From: Chloroflexota bacterium | GTDB lineage: Bacteria > Chloroflexota > Dehalococcoidia > Lucifugimonadales > Lucifugimonadaceae | DNA: 6,608 nucleotides | Assembly (NCBI GenBank): GCA_002712125.1 | Contig: PASL01000017.1 | Span: 30,201 to 36,808 of the forward strand | Reading direction: 5' to 3' | Part shown: positions 1-5,194 of the stretch, one piece after another | How the letters are laid out: every line of letters starts with the position of its first letter | Numbering within the stretch: position 1 is the stretch's first letter | The notes under the pieces: generated by a model | Database searches by the model: none | What the model saw: the letters and a program-made list of their open reading frames with translations, nothing else | Told to the model about the DNA's origin: nothing | Translations under genes and position numbers: made by a program

Positions 1-732
1 AATATGATTTAATGTACTTTTTACAATTTTTCTACTCAACATACTCCCCTTTATATCTGCATCAAATATCTTTTTTGTAGTTAAGTTTATTTTGTCAAAG
101 TTTGTCATTTTCTTTAGAATATCTTCATCAGGATATTCTTCGTAAAGTTTTGAGGTAAGTTTTACTATAGCAGGACCAGAGGCACATCCTTCTAAGCATC
201 CAATGCAACCTATATTACATTTTTCTCCACCAGGATTTACTATCATATGACCAATTTCTATTGATCCTTTATTTCCTGTCACCATATTTTTATTCATTAT
301 GATTCCACCTCCAATGCCAGTACTTATAGTTACGTATATTAAATTTTCTGAATTTTTAAATTCTCCATAGGTAACTTCTGCAAGTGCGGCTAGGGTACAA
401 TCATGACCAAAAAAAACTGGAAGCTTCGTTGCTTCTTCTAGATCTTTTTTCATAGATTTTCCATGCCAAGAACTAAGGTTTGGTGAATGGTTATATATTC
501 CGGTATATGGATCAATTGGACCCGCGGAGGATACACCAACACCCAGGATCTTATTTTTTTTTATAATATCTTGGACTATTGATATTAAATTTTCAGTAGC
601 AATTGATATGTCTTTGTTACCATTAGTCTGAAAAGATATTTTCTTAAAAATTTCTCCATCAGAATTTGTTATAGCAACTCTAATATTAGTACCACCTATA
701 TCCACTGCTATTATTTTTTTATTTATACTCAT
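1..732 (-). CDS. ROK-family sugar kinase (glucokinase-like), C-terminus cut by window edge
   Basis: The frame is open from an ATG at 732-730 down to base 1, giving 244 codons without a stop. ROK kinases are usually about 300-320 residues, so roughly 60-70 C-terminal residues lie outside. Visible landmarks are the N-terminal phosphate-binding motif DIGGTN (residues 11-16), the probable catalytic Asp111 in GHDCTLAALAE, the second glycine-rich loop STGIGGG (137-143), and EIGHM (159-163) leading into a cysteine cluster ending GCLEGCASG. There is no N-terminal winged helix, so it is a kinase-type ROK rather than a NagC/XylR-type repressor. Members phosphorylate glucose, N-acetylated hexosamines or similar sugars in the cytosol with ATP; the substrate cannot be named here. 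The zinc cluster is unusual: it reads CNIGCIGCLE rather than the usual CxCGxxGCLE. No Shine-Dalgarno sequence precedes the ATG. It is divergent from the winged-helix gene at 796. Confidence 0.93.
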   Translation of the reverse strand, partial: MSINKKIIAVDIGGTNIRVAITNSDGEIFKKISFQTNGNKDISIATENLISIVQDIIKKNKILGVGVSSAGPIDPYTGIYNHSPNLSSWHGKSMKKDLEEATKLPVFFGHDCTLAALAEVTYGEFKNSENLIYVTISTGIGGGIIMNKNMVTGNKGSIEIGHMIVNPGGEKCNIGCIGCLEGCASGPAIVKLTSKLYEEYPDEDILKKMTNFDKINLTTKKIFDADIKGSMLSRKIVKSTLNHI

Positions 733-769
733 AAATCTATCAAGTTGTTTAATTTAGTTTTAGATTTAT
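731..769. repeat. Inverted repeat ATAAATCTA...TAGATTTAT between divergent genes
   Basis: Nine-base arms at 731-739 and 761-769 are exact reverse complements separated by 21 bp. The left arm covers part of the ROK kinase start codon and the right arm sits where a -35 for the 796 gene would be. This is a sensible place for an operator controlling both genes, perhaps bound by the neighbouring winged-helix protein, but that is inference. AT-rich repeats of this size can arise by chance, and the heptamer TAAATCT also occurs inside several coding regions of this window. Confidence 0.35.
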
Positions 770-783
770 TTTAAATTATTTTT

Positions 784-789
784 TATACT
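784..789 (+). promoter_or_regulatory. Candidate -10 box (TATACT) giving a leaderless start at 796
   Basis: TATACT ends 6 bp before the ATG at 796, which puts the expected transcription start at or next to the start codon. No Shine-Dalgarno sequence is present, which fits a leaderless mRNA. The matching -35 is poor (TTAGAT or TAGATT about 17-18 bp upstream). On the opposite strand TATAAA (787-782) overlaps this box and could serve as a -10 for the divergent ROK gene. Confidence 0.45.
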
Positions 790-795
790 TTAGAT

Positions 796-1269
796 ATGAC
801 AATAGTAAATCACCAAATAACATTATCATATATTCCTCATAGAAAAGGACAGTCTCATAATCTTGAGGAGAAAAGAAAGTTACTATGGGAAAAACTGTCA
901 GATTCTGAAAAAAAGTGGATTATTTCAATATGGGATTCAAGAAGAACTGTATTTAATATTTCAGATTTCTCAAAATTGAATAATGCCACTGATAGAGTTT
1001 TATTTGTTCTTGCGACTTCAACAGATTCTTTGTCTGCGATGGAAATTTGTTACATAATGTTATCAAAGTGGTACAAAACTATCCATATCACTACTGCTAG
1101 CGCTAAACTAGCATTTCTTTCTAAAAAAGGCTTGGCTGACATAACAACAATTGGTAGGGTAAGAATTACTGATGAAGGTACGAAAACCATTGAAGCCTTA
1201 GTGGAAAAAAATAGAAATAATAGAAAAAGAAGAATTAAATATCAAATAAAAAAAATAAAAAGTGGATAG
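796..1269 (+). CDS. Small probable winged-helix DNA-binding protein with basic tail
   Basis: This is a 157-residue protein of no named family that I recognise. Residues about 66-136 read like a winged helix-turn-helix: a helix DRVLFVLATSTD, a second helix AMEICYIMLSKW, a recognition-like helix ITTASAKLAFLSKKGL, then a short wing ITTIGRVRITDEG followed by a helix TKTIEALVEK. The layout resembles MarR/PadR-like regulators. The last 20 residues (138-157) contain ten Lys/Arg, suggesting additional nucleic-acid contact. The N-terminal ~65 residues are charged and not diagnostic. The start is the first ATG in frame; the next internal Met (residue 73 onward) would destroy the fold. There is no ribosome-binding site, and a TATACT lies 6 bp upstream, so translation is probably leaderless. 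Its divergent position next to the ROK kinase makes it a candidate local regulator; this is inference only. Confidence 0.72.
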   Translation: MTIVNHQITLSYIPHRKGQSHNLEEKRKLLWEKLSDSEKKWIISIWDSRRTVFNISDFSKLNNATDRVLFVLATSTDSLSAMEICYIMLSKWYKTIHITTASAKLAFLSKKGLADITTIGRVRITDEGTKTIEALVEKNRNNRKRRIKYQIKKIKSG

Positions 1270-1286
1270 ACATTTTAAATTCCGAG

Positions 1287-1292
1287 TATACT
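1287..1292 (+). promoter_or_regulatory. Weak candidate -10 (TATACT) for the reductase/oxidoreductase pair
   Basis: TATACT lies in the ~60 bp gap after the winged-helix gene, about 38 bp before the preferred ATG at 1330, and would leave a leader of about 30 nt carrying the GGAGA ribosome site. No -35 match is seen at the right distance, and read-through from the upstream gene is equally possible because no terminator hairpin is visible in the gap. Confidence 0.25.
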
Positions 1293-1319
1293 AAATTCTT
1301 AATAAAAATAAAATGATAT

Positions 1320-1324
1320 GGAGA
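1320..1324 (+). promoter_or_regulatory. Ribosome-binding site GGAGA favouring the ATG at 1330
   Basis: GGAGA is followed by a 5-nt A-run and the ATG at 1330. It overlaps the alternative upstream ATG at 1318, which has no Shine-Dalgarno of its own. The 1330 start also places MKIAIAGAGGIG directly at the N-terminus, the usual form in this family. Confidence 0.65.
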
Positions 1325-1329
1325 AAAAA

Positions 1330-2361
1330 ATGAAAATAGCTATTGCAGGCGCTGGAGGTATTGGAGGCGTAGTTGGTGGAATGTTGTCAAAAAGTGGATA
1401 TGATATAACTCTAGTTGATCAATGGCATCAGCATGTAAAAAAAATAAAAAAAGATGGACTTATAGTACAAACAAGAGATGGTGAATATTTATCCAAACCT
1501 AAAGCTATACATATAAGCGAATTGCAAAATGAAGAGATTGCTTTTGATGTGATTTTTATAGCTGTTAAATCATACGATACTGAGTGGGTATCTATGATGA
1601 TGAAAAACTATATAGAGGAAAATGAAGGTTTTTTTGTTAATTTTCAAAATGGTGTCAATGATGAGAGAATGGCGAATATAGTTGGGGCTACGAGGTCTTT
1701 AGGATGTATTATAACTATAGGAGCTGCAGCATATGAACCTGGTGTTGCTATTCGAACAGATAATAATTCTCCTGCATTTAAGATTGCTGAGCAGGATGGC
1801 TCGTCAACAGATAGAGCTAAAAAATTAGTAGAAATAATGAATTCTGTTGGTGAAACCGAATTAACAAATGATCTCTGGGGTGAAAGGTGGTCAAAACTAA
1901 TTACTAATTGTATGGCTAATGCTTTAGCTGGCTTAAGTGGCTACGGAACAGCAGAAGTTAGAACTGAGTTATATCCTAGAAAAATTGCTATACAGCTTGG
2001 AGCAGAAGTTGCAAAAGTTGCAAAAGCACTAGGGCATAACATATATTCAGTTGGCGGTGTTTCACCAGAAGCATTAATCGATGCAGCTGATGGAAAAAAT
2101 GTCGAAGATTTGGAAAACTCTTTGGCAGAATCAGGAAAAAAAGCTGGTTCTCTAGGTTATCCTTCATTTGCTCAGGATGTTAAAAAAGGAAGAAGGAATG
2201 AGATTGATTATCTAAATGGATACGTGTCTATGATGGGTAAAAAAGTTGGGGTTGCAACGCCATTTAACGACAAGATTGTTGAAATAATTAAGGGTCTTGG
2301 TATTAAATTTACTAGTGATAAAAATCATTTAGAACCATTAGTTAAAATGCTAAATTTATAG
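1330..2361 (+). CDS. Ketopantoate reductase-like (ApbA/PanE family) dehydrogenase
   Basis: This is a 343-residue cytosolic 2-hydroxyacid/ketoacid dehydrogenase of the 6-phosphogluconate-dehydrogenase-like fold. Numbered from the ATG at 1330, the N-terminal Rossmann loop GAGGIGG spans 7-13 and Asp30 ends strand beta-2. An acid there is typical of NAD(H) rather than the NADPH used by E. coli PanE. Further family landmarks are AVKSYDT (78-84), NFQNGV (104-109), the probable catalytic Lys189 in WSKLITNCMANAL with Asn193/Asn197, and the C-terminal GRRNEIDYLNG containing Glu291. The classical reaction is reduction of 2-dehydropantoate to pantoate for coenzyme A. The probable NAD preference and pairing with a Gfo/Idh/MocA gene make another hydroxy/keto-acid substrate at least as likely, so no symbol is given. 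An alternative start at 1318 adds four residues. It ends 8 bp before the next gene, clearly one transcript. Confidence 0.9.
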   Translation: MKIAIAGAGGIGGVVGGMLSKSGYDITLVDQWHQHVKKIKKDGLIVQTRDGEYLSKPKAIHISELQNEEIAFDVIFIAVKSYDTEWVSMMMKNYIEENEGFFVNFQNGVNDERMANIVGATRSLGCIITIGAAAYEPGVAIRTDNNSPAFKIAEQDGSSTDRAKKLVEIMNSVGETELTNDLWGERWSKLITNCMANALAGLSGYGTAEVRTELYPRKIAIQLGAEVAKVAKALGHNIYSVGGVSPEALIDAADGKNVEDLENSLAESGKKAGSLGYPSFAQDVKKGRRNEIDYLNGYVSMMGKKVGVATPFNDKIVEIIKGLGIKFTSDKNHLEPLVKMLNL

Positions 2362-2364
2362 AGG
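2361..2364 (+). promoter_or_regulatory. Ribosome-binding site GAGG overlapping the upstream stop codon
   Basis: GAGG (within AGAGGAA) begins at the last base of the preceding TAG stop and lies 5 nt before the ATG at 2370. This decides the start of the Gfo/Idh/MocA gene over the in-frame Met at residue 5 and suggests that the two genes are translated in tandem. Confidence 0.75.
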
Positions 2365-2369
2365 AAATC

Positions 2370-3641
2370 ATGACAATTAATATGGCTTTGATTGGTGCTG
2401 GGGGTATGGGAAAAAGGCATGCGAATGGCTATCTGGAACTTAAAAAATATTTTTCAGACTTAAATATTGTAGCTGTGTGCGATATTCATGAATCTGTTGC
2501 AAAAACTGTAGCAGATTATATTTACGAAAAAGAAGGAAAAAAACCTCGAGTATTAACTGATATAGATAAAGTTTTATCTCTTAAGAATTTAGATGCTATA
2601 GATATTGCGACTAGCACACCTATGCATCATGAGATAGCTATCAATGCTATGGAAAATGGACTTCATGTTATTACAGAAAAACCGATAGCCATAACTATTA
2701 AAGCTGCAAATAAAATGAAAGATGTTGCGATTAAAACAAATAAGGTTTTGTCTGTTGCAGAGAATTATAGAAGAGATCCTATAAATAGATTAACAAAAGC
2801 ACTAATTGACTCAAAAAAAATAGGTGAAATTTATTTTACATTGGATTTAAATCTTTCCAGTTCAAATAAATCTGTTATGCATAGCACAGTCTGGCGTTCT
2901 AAAAAATTCCAAGCTGGAGGAAATGTTCTTGATGCAGGGGTGCATAACGCTGATATGCTTTTATACTTATTAGGAACAGTAGAAACCATTTTTGCTCAAG
3001 TTTCAATTTTTGAAAAAGAACGTATTTTAAGAAATATGAATGAGGTTGCGCCTGTACTCTCAAAAATGTATTCACATAGAAAAGAAAATAGCCAAGAAGG
3101 GGATATTATACTACAAGATGCTATTGATTCAGCTTTTGGTGTTTTGAAATTTGATTCAGGAACTATTGGTCAAATTTCATTCTCAGATGCTTCTCATGGT
3201 TATAATCTTGGAGTTAGCACTATAAATGGAAGTGAAGGGTCTTTATATAGATCTCCCAGCAGATCAGGAAAATCTCCAAGAATTATTTTTTCTAATGGAA
3301 GAGAGATTGCAGGCGATAAATTATTTGACTTAATTCCAGAATTTAAATTAGATGATGATACTTCTATGATATGGGATGGTGCAAAAAAAATGTCTAGCTA
3401 TAATCTTGATTTTCATCTTGTTGATGCAAAAATTTTAGCTTTTCAATATATAGATTTCTATAGATCTATTATTAAAAATAAAAAACCGGAAGTAGGTTAT
3501 GATGAAGGAATCAAAGCACTAGGCTTGGCTTATGGTCTTATAGAATCTGGTATTAAGGGTAATGTAATAAAACTTGAAGATGTTATTTCAGAAAAAGAAG
3601 ATATTTATCAAAAAGAAATTAACGAAAAATACCTAATCTAG
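2370..3641 (+). CDS. Gfo/Idh/MocA-family NAD(P)-dependent oxidoreductase
   Basis: This is a 423-residue, probably cytosolic sugar or cyclitol dehydrogenase family member. The N-terminal Rossmann domain (about 1-130) has ALIGAGGMGKRH (6-17), Asp38 at the end of beta-2 (VAVCDIH), the DIATSTPMHHEIA segment, and the hallmark EKPI with Lys104. The C-terminal alpha/beta substrate domain carries GGNVLDAGVHNADML, with Asp188 and His192 in the usual catalytic DxxxH spacing. At 423 residues it is longer than the common 330-390; part of the extra length is a charged segment around 214-245. Family members oxidise or reduce hydroxyl groups of inositols, glucose derivatives or amino sugars; the substrate is not visible here. 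It follows the ketopantoate-reductase-like gene by 8 bp with its own GAGG site, so the two enzymes probably act in one catabolic route. Its TAG stop lies within a CTAG shared with the convergent alcohol dehydrogenase gene. Confidence 0.93.
   Translation: MTINMALIGAGGMGKRHANGYLELKKYFSDLNIVAVCDIHESVAKTVADYIYEKEGKKPRVLTDIDKVLSLKNLDAIDIATSTPMHHEIAINAMENGLHVITEKPIAITIKAANKMKDVAIKTNKVLSVAENYRRDPINRLTKALIDSKKIGEIYFTLDLNLSSSNKSVMHSTVWRSKKFQAGGNVLDAGVHNADMLLYLLGTVETIFAQVSIFEKERILRNMNEVAPVLSKMYSHRKENSQEGDIILQDAIDSAFGVLKFDSGTIGQISFSDASHGYNLGVSTINGSEGSLYRSPSRSGKSPRIIFSNGREIAGDKLFDLIPEFKLDDDTSMIWDGAKKMSSYNLDFHLVDAKILAFQYIDFYRSIIKNKKPEVGYDEGIKALGLAYGLIESGIKGNVIKLEDVISEKEDIYQKEINEKYLI
3638..3641. other. Convergent stop-codon overlap (CTAG)
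   Basis: The palindrome CTAG supplies TAG to the rightward Gfo/Idh/MocA gene (3639-3641) and TAG to the leftward alcohol dehydrogenase gene (3640-3638). There is no intergenic space and no hairpin terminator on either side that I can see, so transcription of each gene must run into the other or end inside coding sequence. Confidence 0.95.
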
Positions 3642-4687
3642 TATTCTAATATTGCTCTACCATAAATTTTTCCATTTCCTAAATCATCACATGCGATATT
3701 GATTTCATCTAATTTATATCTTTTTGTTACTAATTTACTCAAAGGAAATTTACCTTCTTGATTTAGTCTTAGGTACATGTTGAAATCTTTTTCTGGATAA
3801 GTAGCACCCAATGACCCTCTATATTGTCTTTGGTGATACATGAAATGTCCAGGATCAACTGTCATTTCTTTTCCAGGCATTCCTATTAATACGGCCATTC
3901 CTCCTATATTGTCAGCACCTGACCCTCCTCCTCGTGTTGCAGGAAGAATTTGTTCATTAGTAATTTTTAAGCCTATCGCATCAAAACAGTAGTCTGCTCC
4001 GCCATTAGTAATTTCAATTATTTTTTCTACAGGATTATCTTTTTTTGCATTTACAGTATGGCTTGCTCCAAATTGCTTAGCAAAATCTAATTTGGAGTCA
4101 TCTAAATCTACTGCAATGATTGGATATGCTCCTAATATAGAAGCCATTTGAATAGCAGAAATTCCAACACCTCCAACTCCGAAAACTGCTACTGATTCCT
4201 CCGGCCTGACCTTTGCTGTATGCATCACTGCTCCAGCGCCAGTTAAAACTGCACATCCAACTATTGATGTGACATCTCTAGGTGCATCATCCCTTACTTT
4301 GACTACATATCCCCCCCATACGATAACATCTTCAGACCAAGTTGCAGTAGCACCACCAAGTCTTTGACCATTCCACGTAGCTCCTCCTGGAGGTGGAAAC
4401 CATCTACCATTAATGGGCTCTCTTGGAACCCAAGTTACAATTGCTGCATCTCCTTCTTTGAGATGTGTAATTGATTTGCCGACGTGAGTTACTATTCCGA
4501 ATCCTTCATGGCCTAATAAAGTAGGTGTCTGCGTTTCAATATTATGCATTTGATGTAATTGAGAATGGCACACTCCACTGGAGAATAGTTTTACAATTAC
4601 TTGTTCGTCACTTGGACTTGGGATATTGATTTCATCAATAATTAATTTTTTCTTATATTCAAAATGAATAGCAGCTCTACTTTTCAT
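3638..4687 (-). CDS. Zinc-dependent medium-chain alcohol dehydrogenase, class III-like, without structural zinc
   Basis: This is a 349-residue MDR-superfamily dehydrogenase oxidising an alcohol (or reducing an aldehyde) with NAD in the cytosol. The start chosen is the ATG at 4687-4685, which has GGAGA 7 nt upstream; the adjacent TTG at 4690 is in frame but only 4 nt from that site. Numbering from the ATG, the catalytic zinc site is intact: Cys40 in GVCHSQ (Ser42 in the proton-relay position), His60-Glu61 in GHEGFG, and Cys145 in VGCAVLTGAG. The coenzyme loop GVGGVG is at 170-175, and Asp194 (AVDLDD) suggests NAD. The lobe that normally carries four structural-zinc cysteines (about 87-112) instead reads WVPREPINGRWFPPPGG followed by TWNGQR, with no cysteine. 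The GCAVLTGAGAVMHTA stretch resembles class III and NDMA-dependent dehydrogenases. The substrate is unknown. It is monocistronic and converges on the Gfo/Idh/MocA gene. Confidence 0.93.
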   Translation of the reverse strand: MKSRAAIHFEYKKKLIIDEINIPSPSDEQVIVKLFSSGVCHSQLHQMHNIETQTPTLLGHEGFGIVTHVGKSITHLKEGDAAIVTWVPREPINGRWFPPPGGATWNGQRLGGATATWSEDVIVWGGYVVKVRDDAPRDVTSIVGCAVLTGAGAVMHTAKVRPEESVAVFGVGGVGISAIQMASILGAYPIIAVDLDDSKLDFAKQFGASHTVNAKKDNPVEKIIEITNGGADYCFDAIGLKITNEQILPATRGGGSGADNIGGMAVLIGMPGKEMTVDPGHFMYHQRQYRGSLGATYPEKDFNMYLRLNQEGKFPLSKLVTKRYKLDEINIACDDLGNGKIYGRAILEY

Positions 4688-4694
4688 CAAAAAT

Positions 4695-4699
4695 TCTCC
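4695..4699 (-). promoter_or_regulatory. Ribosome-binding site GGAGA for the alcohol dehydrogenase
   Basis: On the minus strand GGAGA is followed by 7 nt (ATTTTTG) and the ATG at 4687-4685. The spacing favours this ATG over the TTG at 4690-4688, which is only 4 nt from the site. Confidence 0.7.
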
Positions 4700-4710
4700 G
4701 TGTATTTAGC

Positions 4711-4716
4711 ATAATA
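4711..4716 (-). promoter_or_regulatory. Candidate -10 (TATTAT) for the alcohol dehydrogenase gene
   Basis: On the minus strand TATTAT lies 23 bp before the ATG at 4687, placing the expected transcript start just upstream of the GGAGA site. No good -35 is seen 16-18 bp further up. It overlaps the left end of the inverted repeat at 4715-4730, which would then sit in the promoter spacer. Confidence 0.3.
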
Positions 4717-4730
4717 AATCTTTAGATTTA
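4715..4730. repeat. Short inverted repeat TAAATCT-TT-AGATTTA upstream of the alcohol dehydrogenase
   Basis: The seven-base arms TAAATCT (4715-4721) and AGATTTA (4724-4730) are separated by TT, giving a 16-bp near-continuous dyad. It lies just upstream of the likely -10 of the leftward dehydrogenase gene, a typical operator position. The same half-site occurs in the wider inverted repeat between the ROK kinase and winged-helix genes (731-769). Low sequence complexity makes this suggestive only. Confidence 0.35.
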
Positions 4731-4790
4731 GTCTAGCATGTAAATATGAATATTAGAAGAAGAGATTATTATTTAAAATTTAAAAAAAAC

Positions 4791-4820
4791 TTGAAATAAT
4801 TAGAACGTTTGTTCTATAAT
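4791..4820 (+). promoter_or_regulatory. Sigma70-type promoter of the small cysteine/HTH gene
   Basis: TTGAAA (4791-4796), an 18-bp spacer, and a perfect TATAAT (4815-4820) form the strongest promoter match in the window. The ATG at 4829 begins 8 bp after the -10 and no Shine-Dalgarno sequence lies between, so transcription should start at or within a base or two of the start codon, giving a leaderless mRNA. Confidence 0.8.
4801..4816. promoter_or_regulatory. LexA-like operator (TAGAAC-N4-GTTCTA)
   Basis: This is a perfect inverted repeat with six-base arms TAGAAC and GTTCTA around GTTT. It contains GAACGTTTGTTC, which fits the GAAC-N4-GTTC core of the LexA (SOS) box known from Bacillus and other Gram-positive-type LexA proteins. 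It fills the second half of the promoter spacer and overlaps the first two bases of TATAAT, so a bound protein would block RNA polymerase. The binding protein could be LexA or the HTH protein encoded directly downstream; the sequence cannot tell these apart. Confidence 0.6.
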
Positions 4821-4828
4821 AAAAGTAT

Positions 4829-5194
4829 ATGTTACAAAAAAAACAAAAATATTATCCTGTTAGTCGTTTGCACTCTCTTCCTGATAATCATAATTATGTT
4901 GATGGGGGTTGTGATATTTCTCCATCATGTCTTAATTGTAAATTAGTTTTATGCAAATATGATGATAAAAAATATAAAATTATTCATAGAAATCAAGAAA
5001 TCAATTTGAGAATCAAAGAGGGATTTTCACTAACAGAAATTTCGAATATGTTTAATCTTAGTACTAGAACAATTCGTCGAATTAATAAGAATAATGCTAG
5101 TAAGCAAAGCACAAATTATAAATTTATTAATACTGAGAATATTACCAAAATGATAATTAAGCCTAGAATACCATTGCCACCAATAATATCTTAG
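4829..5194 (+). CDS. Small four-cysteine, helix-turn-helix protein (possible SOS-regulated DNA-binding protein)
   Basis: This 121-residue protein has two recognisable parts. Residues 26-45 carry a cysteine knuckle, GGCDISPSCLNCKLVLCKYD, with Cys28, Cys34, Cys37 and Cys42 (CX5CX2CX4C), suited to binding zinc or an iron-sulfur cluster. Residues about 56-86 form a compact helix-turn-helix: EINLRIKEGFSLTEISNMFNLSTRTIRRI, with the typical turn between FSLTEISNMFN and the recognition helix STRTIRRI. The tail is basic and ends in a proline-rich [11 protein letters not shown]. From memory this cysteine-plus-HTH layout resembles small uncharacterised proteins frequent in Chloroflexota; I cannot confirm this without a search. 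The start is fixed by the promoter, whose -10 lies 8 bp upstream. There is no ribosome-binding site. A LexA-like operator overlaps the promoter. It converges on phoU with a 4-bp stop overlap. The function is unknown; it is likely a DNA-binding regulator, perhaps sensing metal or redox state. Confidence 0.8.
   Translation: MLQKKQKYYPVSRLHSLPDNHNYVDGGCDISPSCLNCKLVLCKYDDKKYKIIHRNQEINLRIKEGFSLTEISNMFNLSTRTIRRINKNNASKQSTNYKFINTENITKMIIKPRIPLPPIIS
5191..5194. other. Convergent stop-codon overlap (TTAG)
   Basis: TTAG supplies TAG (5192-5194) to the rightward cysteine/HTH gene and TAA (5193-5191) to the leftward phoU gene. As at 3638-3641, the overlap is exactly four bases and no terminator hairpin is visible nearby. 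Confidence 0.95.

Noticed and set aside
1261..1330. Possible terminator after the winged-helix gene
   Set aside because: No stem of useful length or U-tract was found; the region is simply A/T-rich.
4688..4690. TTG as start of the alcohol dehydrogenase
   Set aside because: The adjacent ATG at 4687 has better spacing (7 nt) from GGAGA than the TTG (4 nt).
4741..4800. A/T-rich tract as an origin or attachment site
   Set aside because: No DnaA-box-like 9-mers, direct repeats, integrase or tRNA are nearby. It is adequately explained as the upstream region of two divergent promoters.
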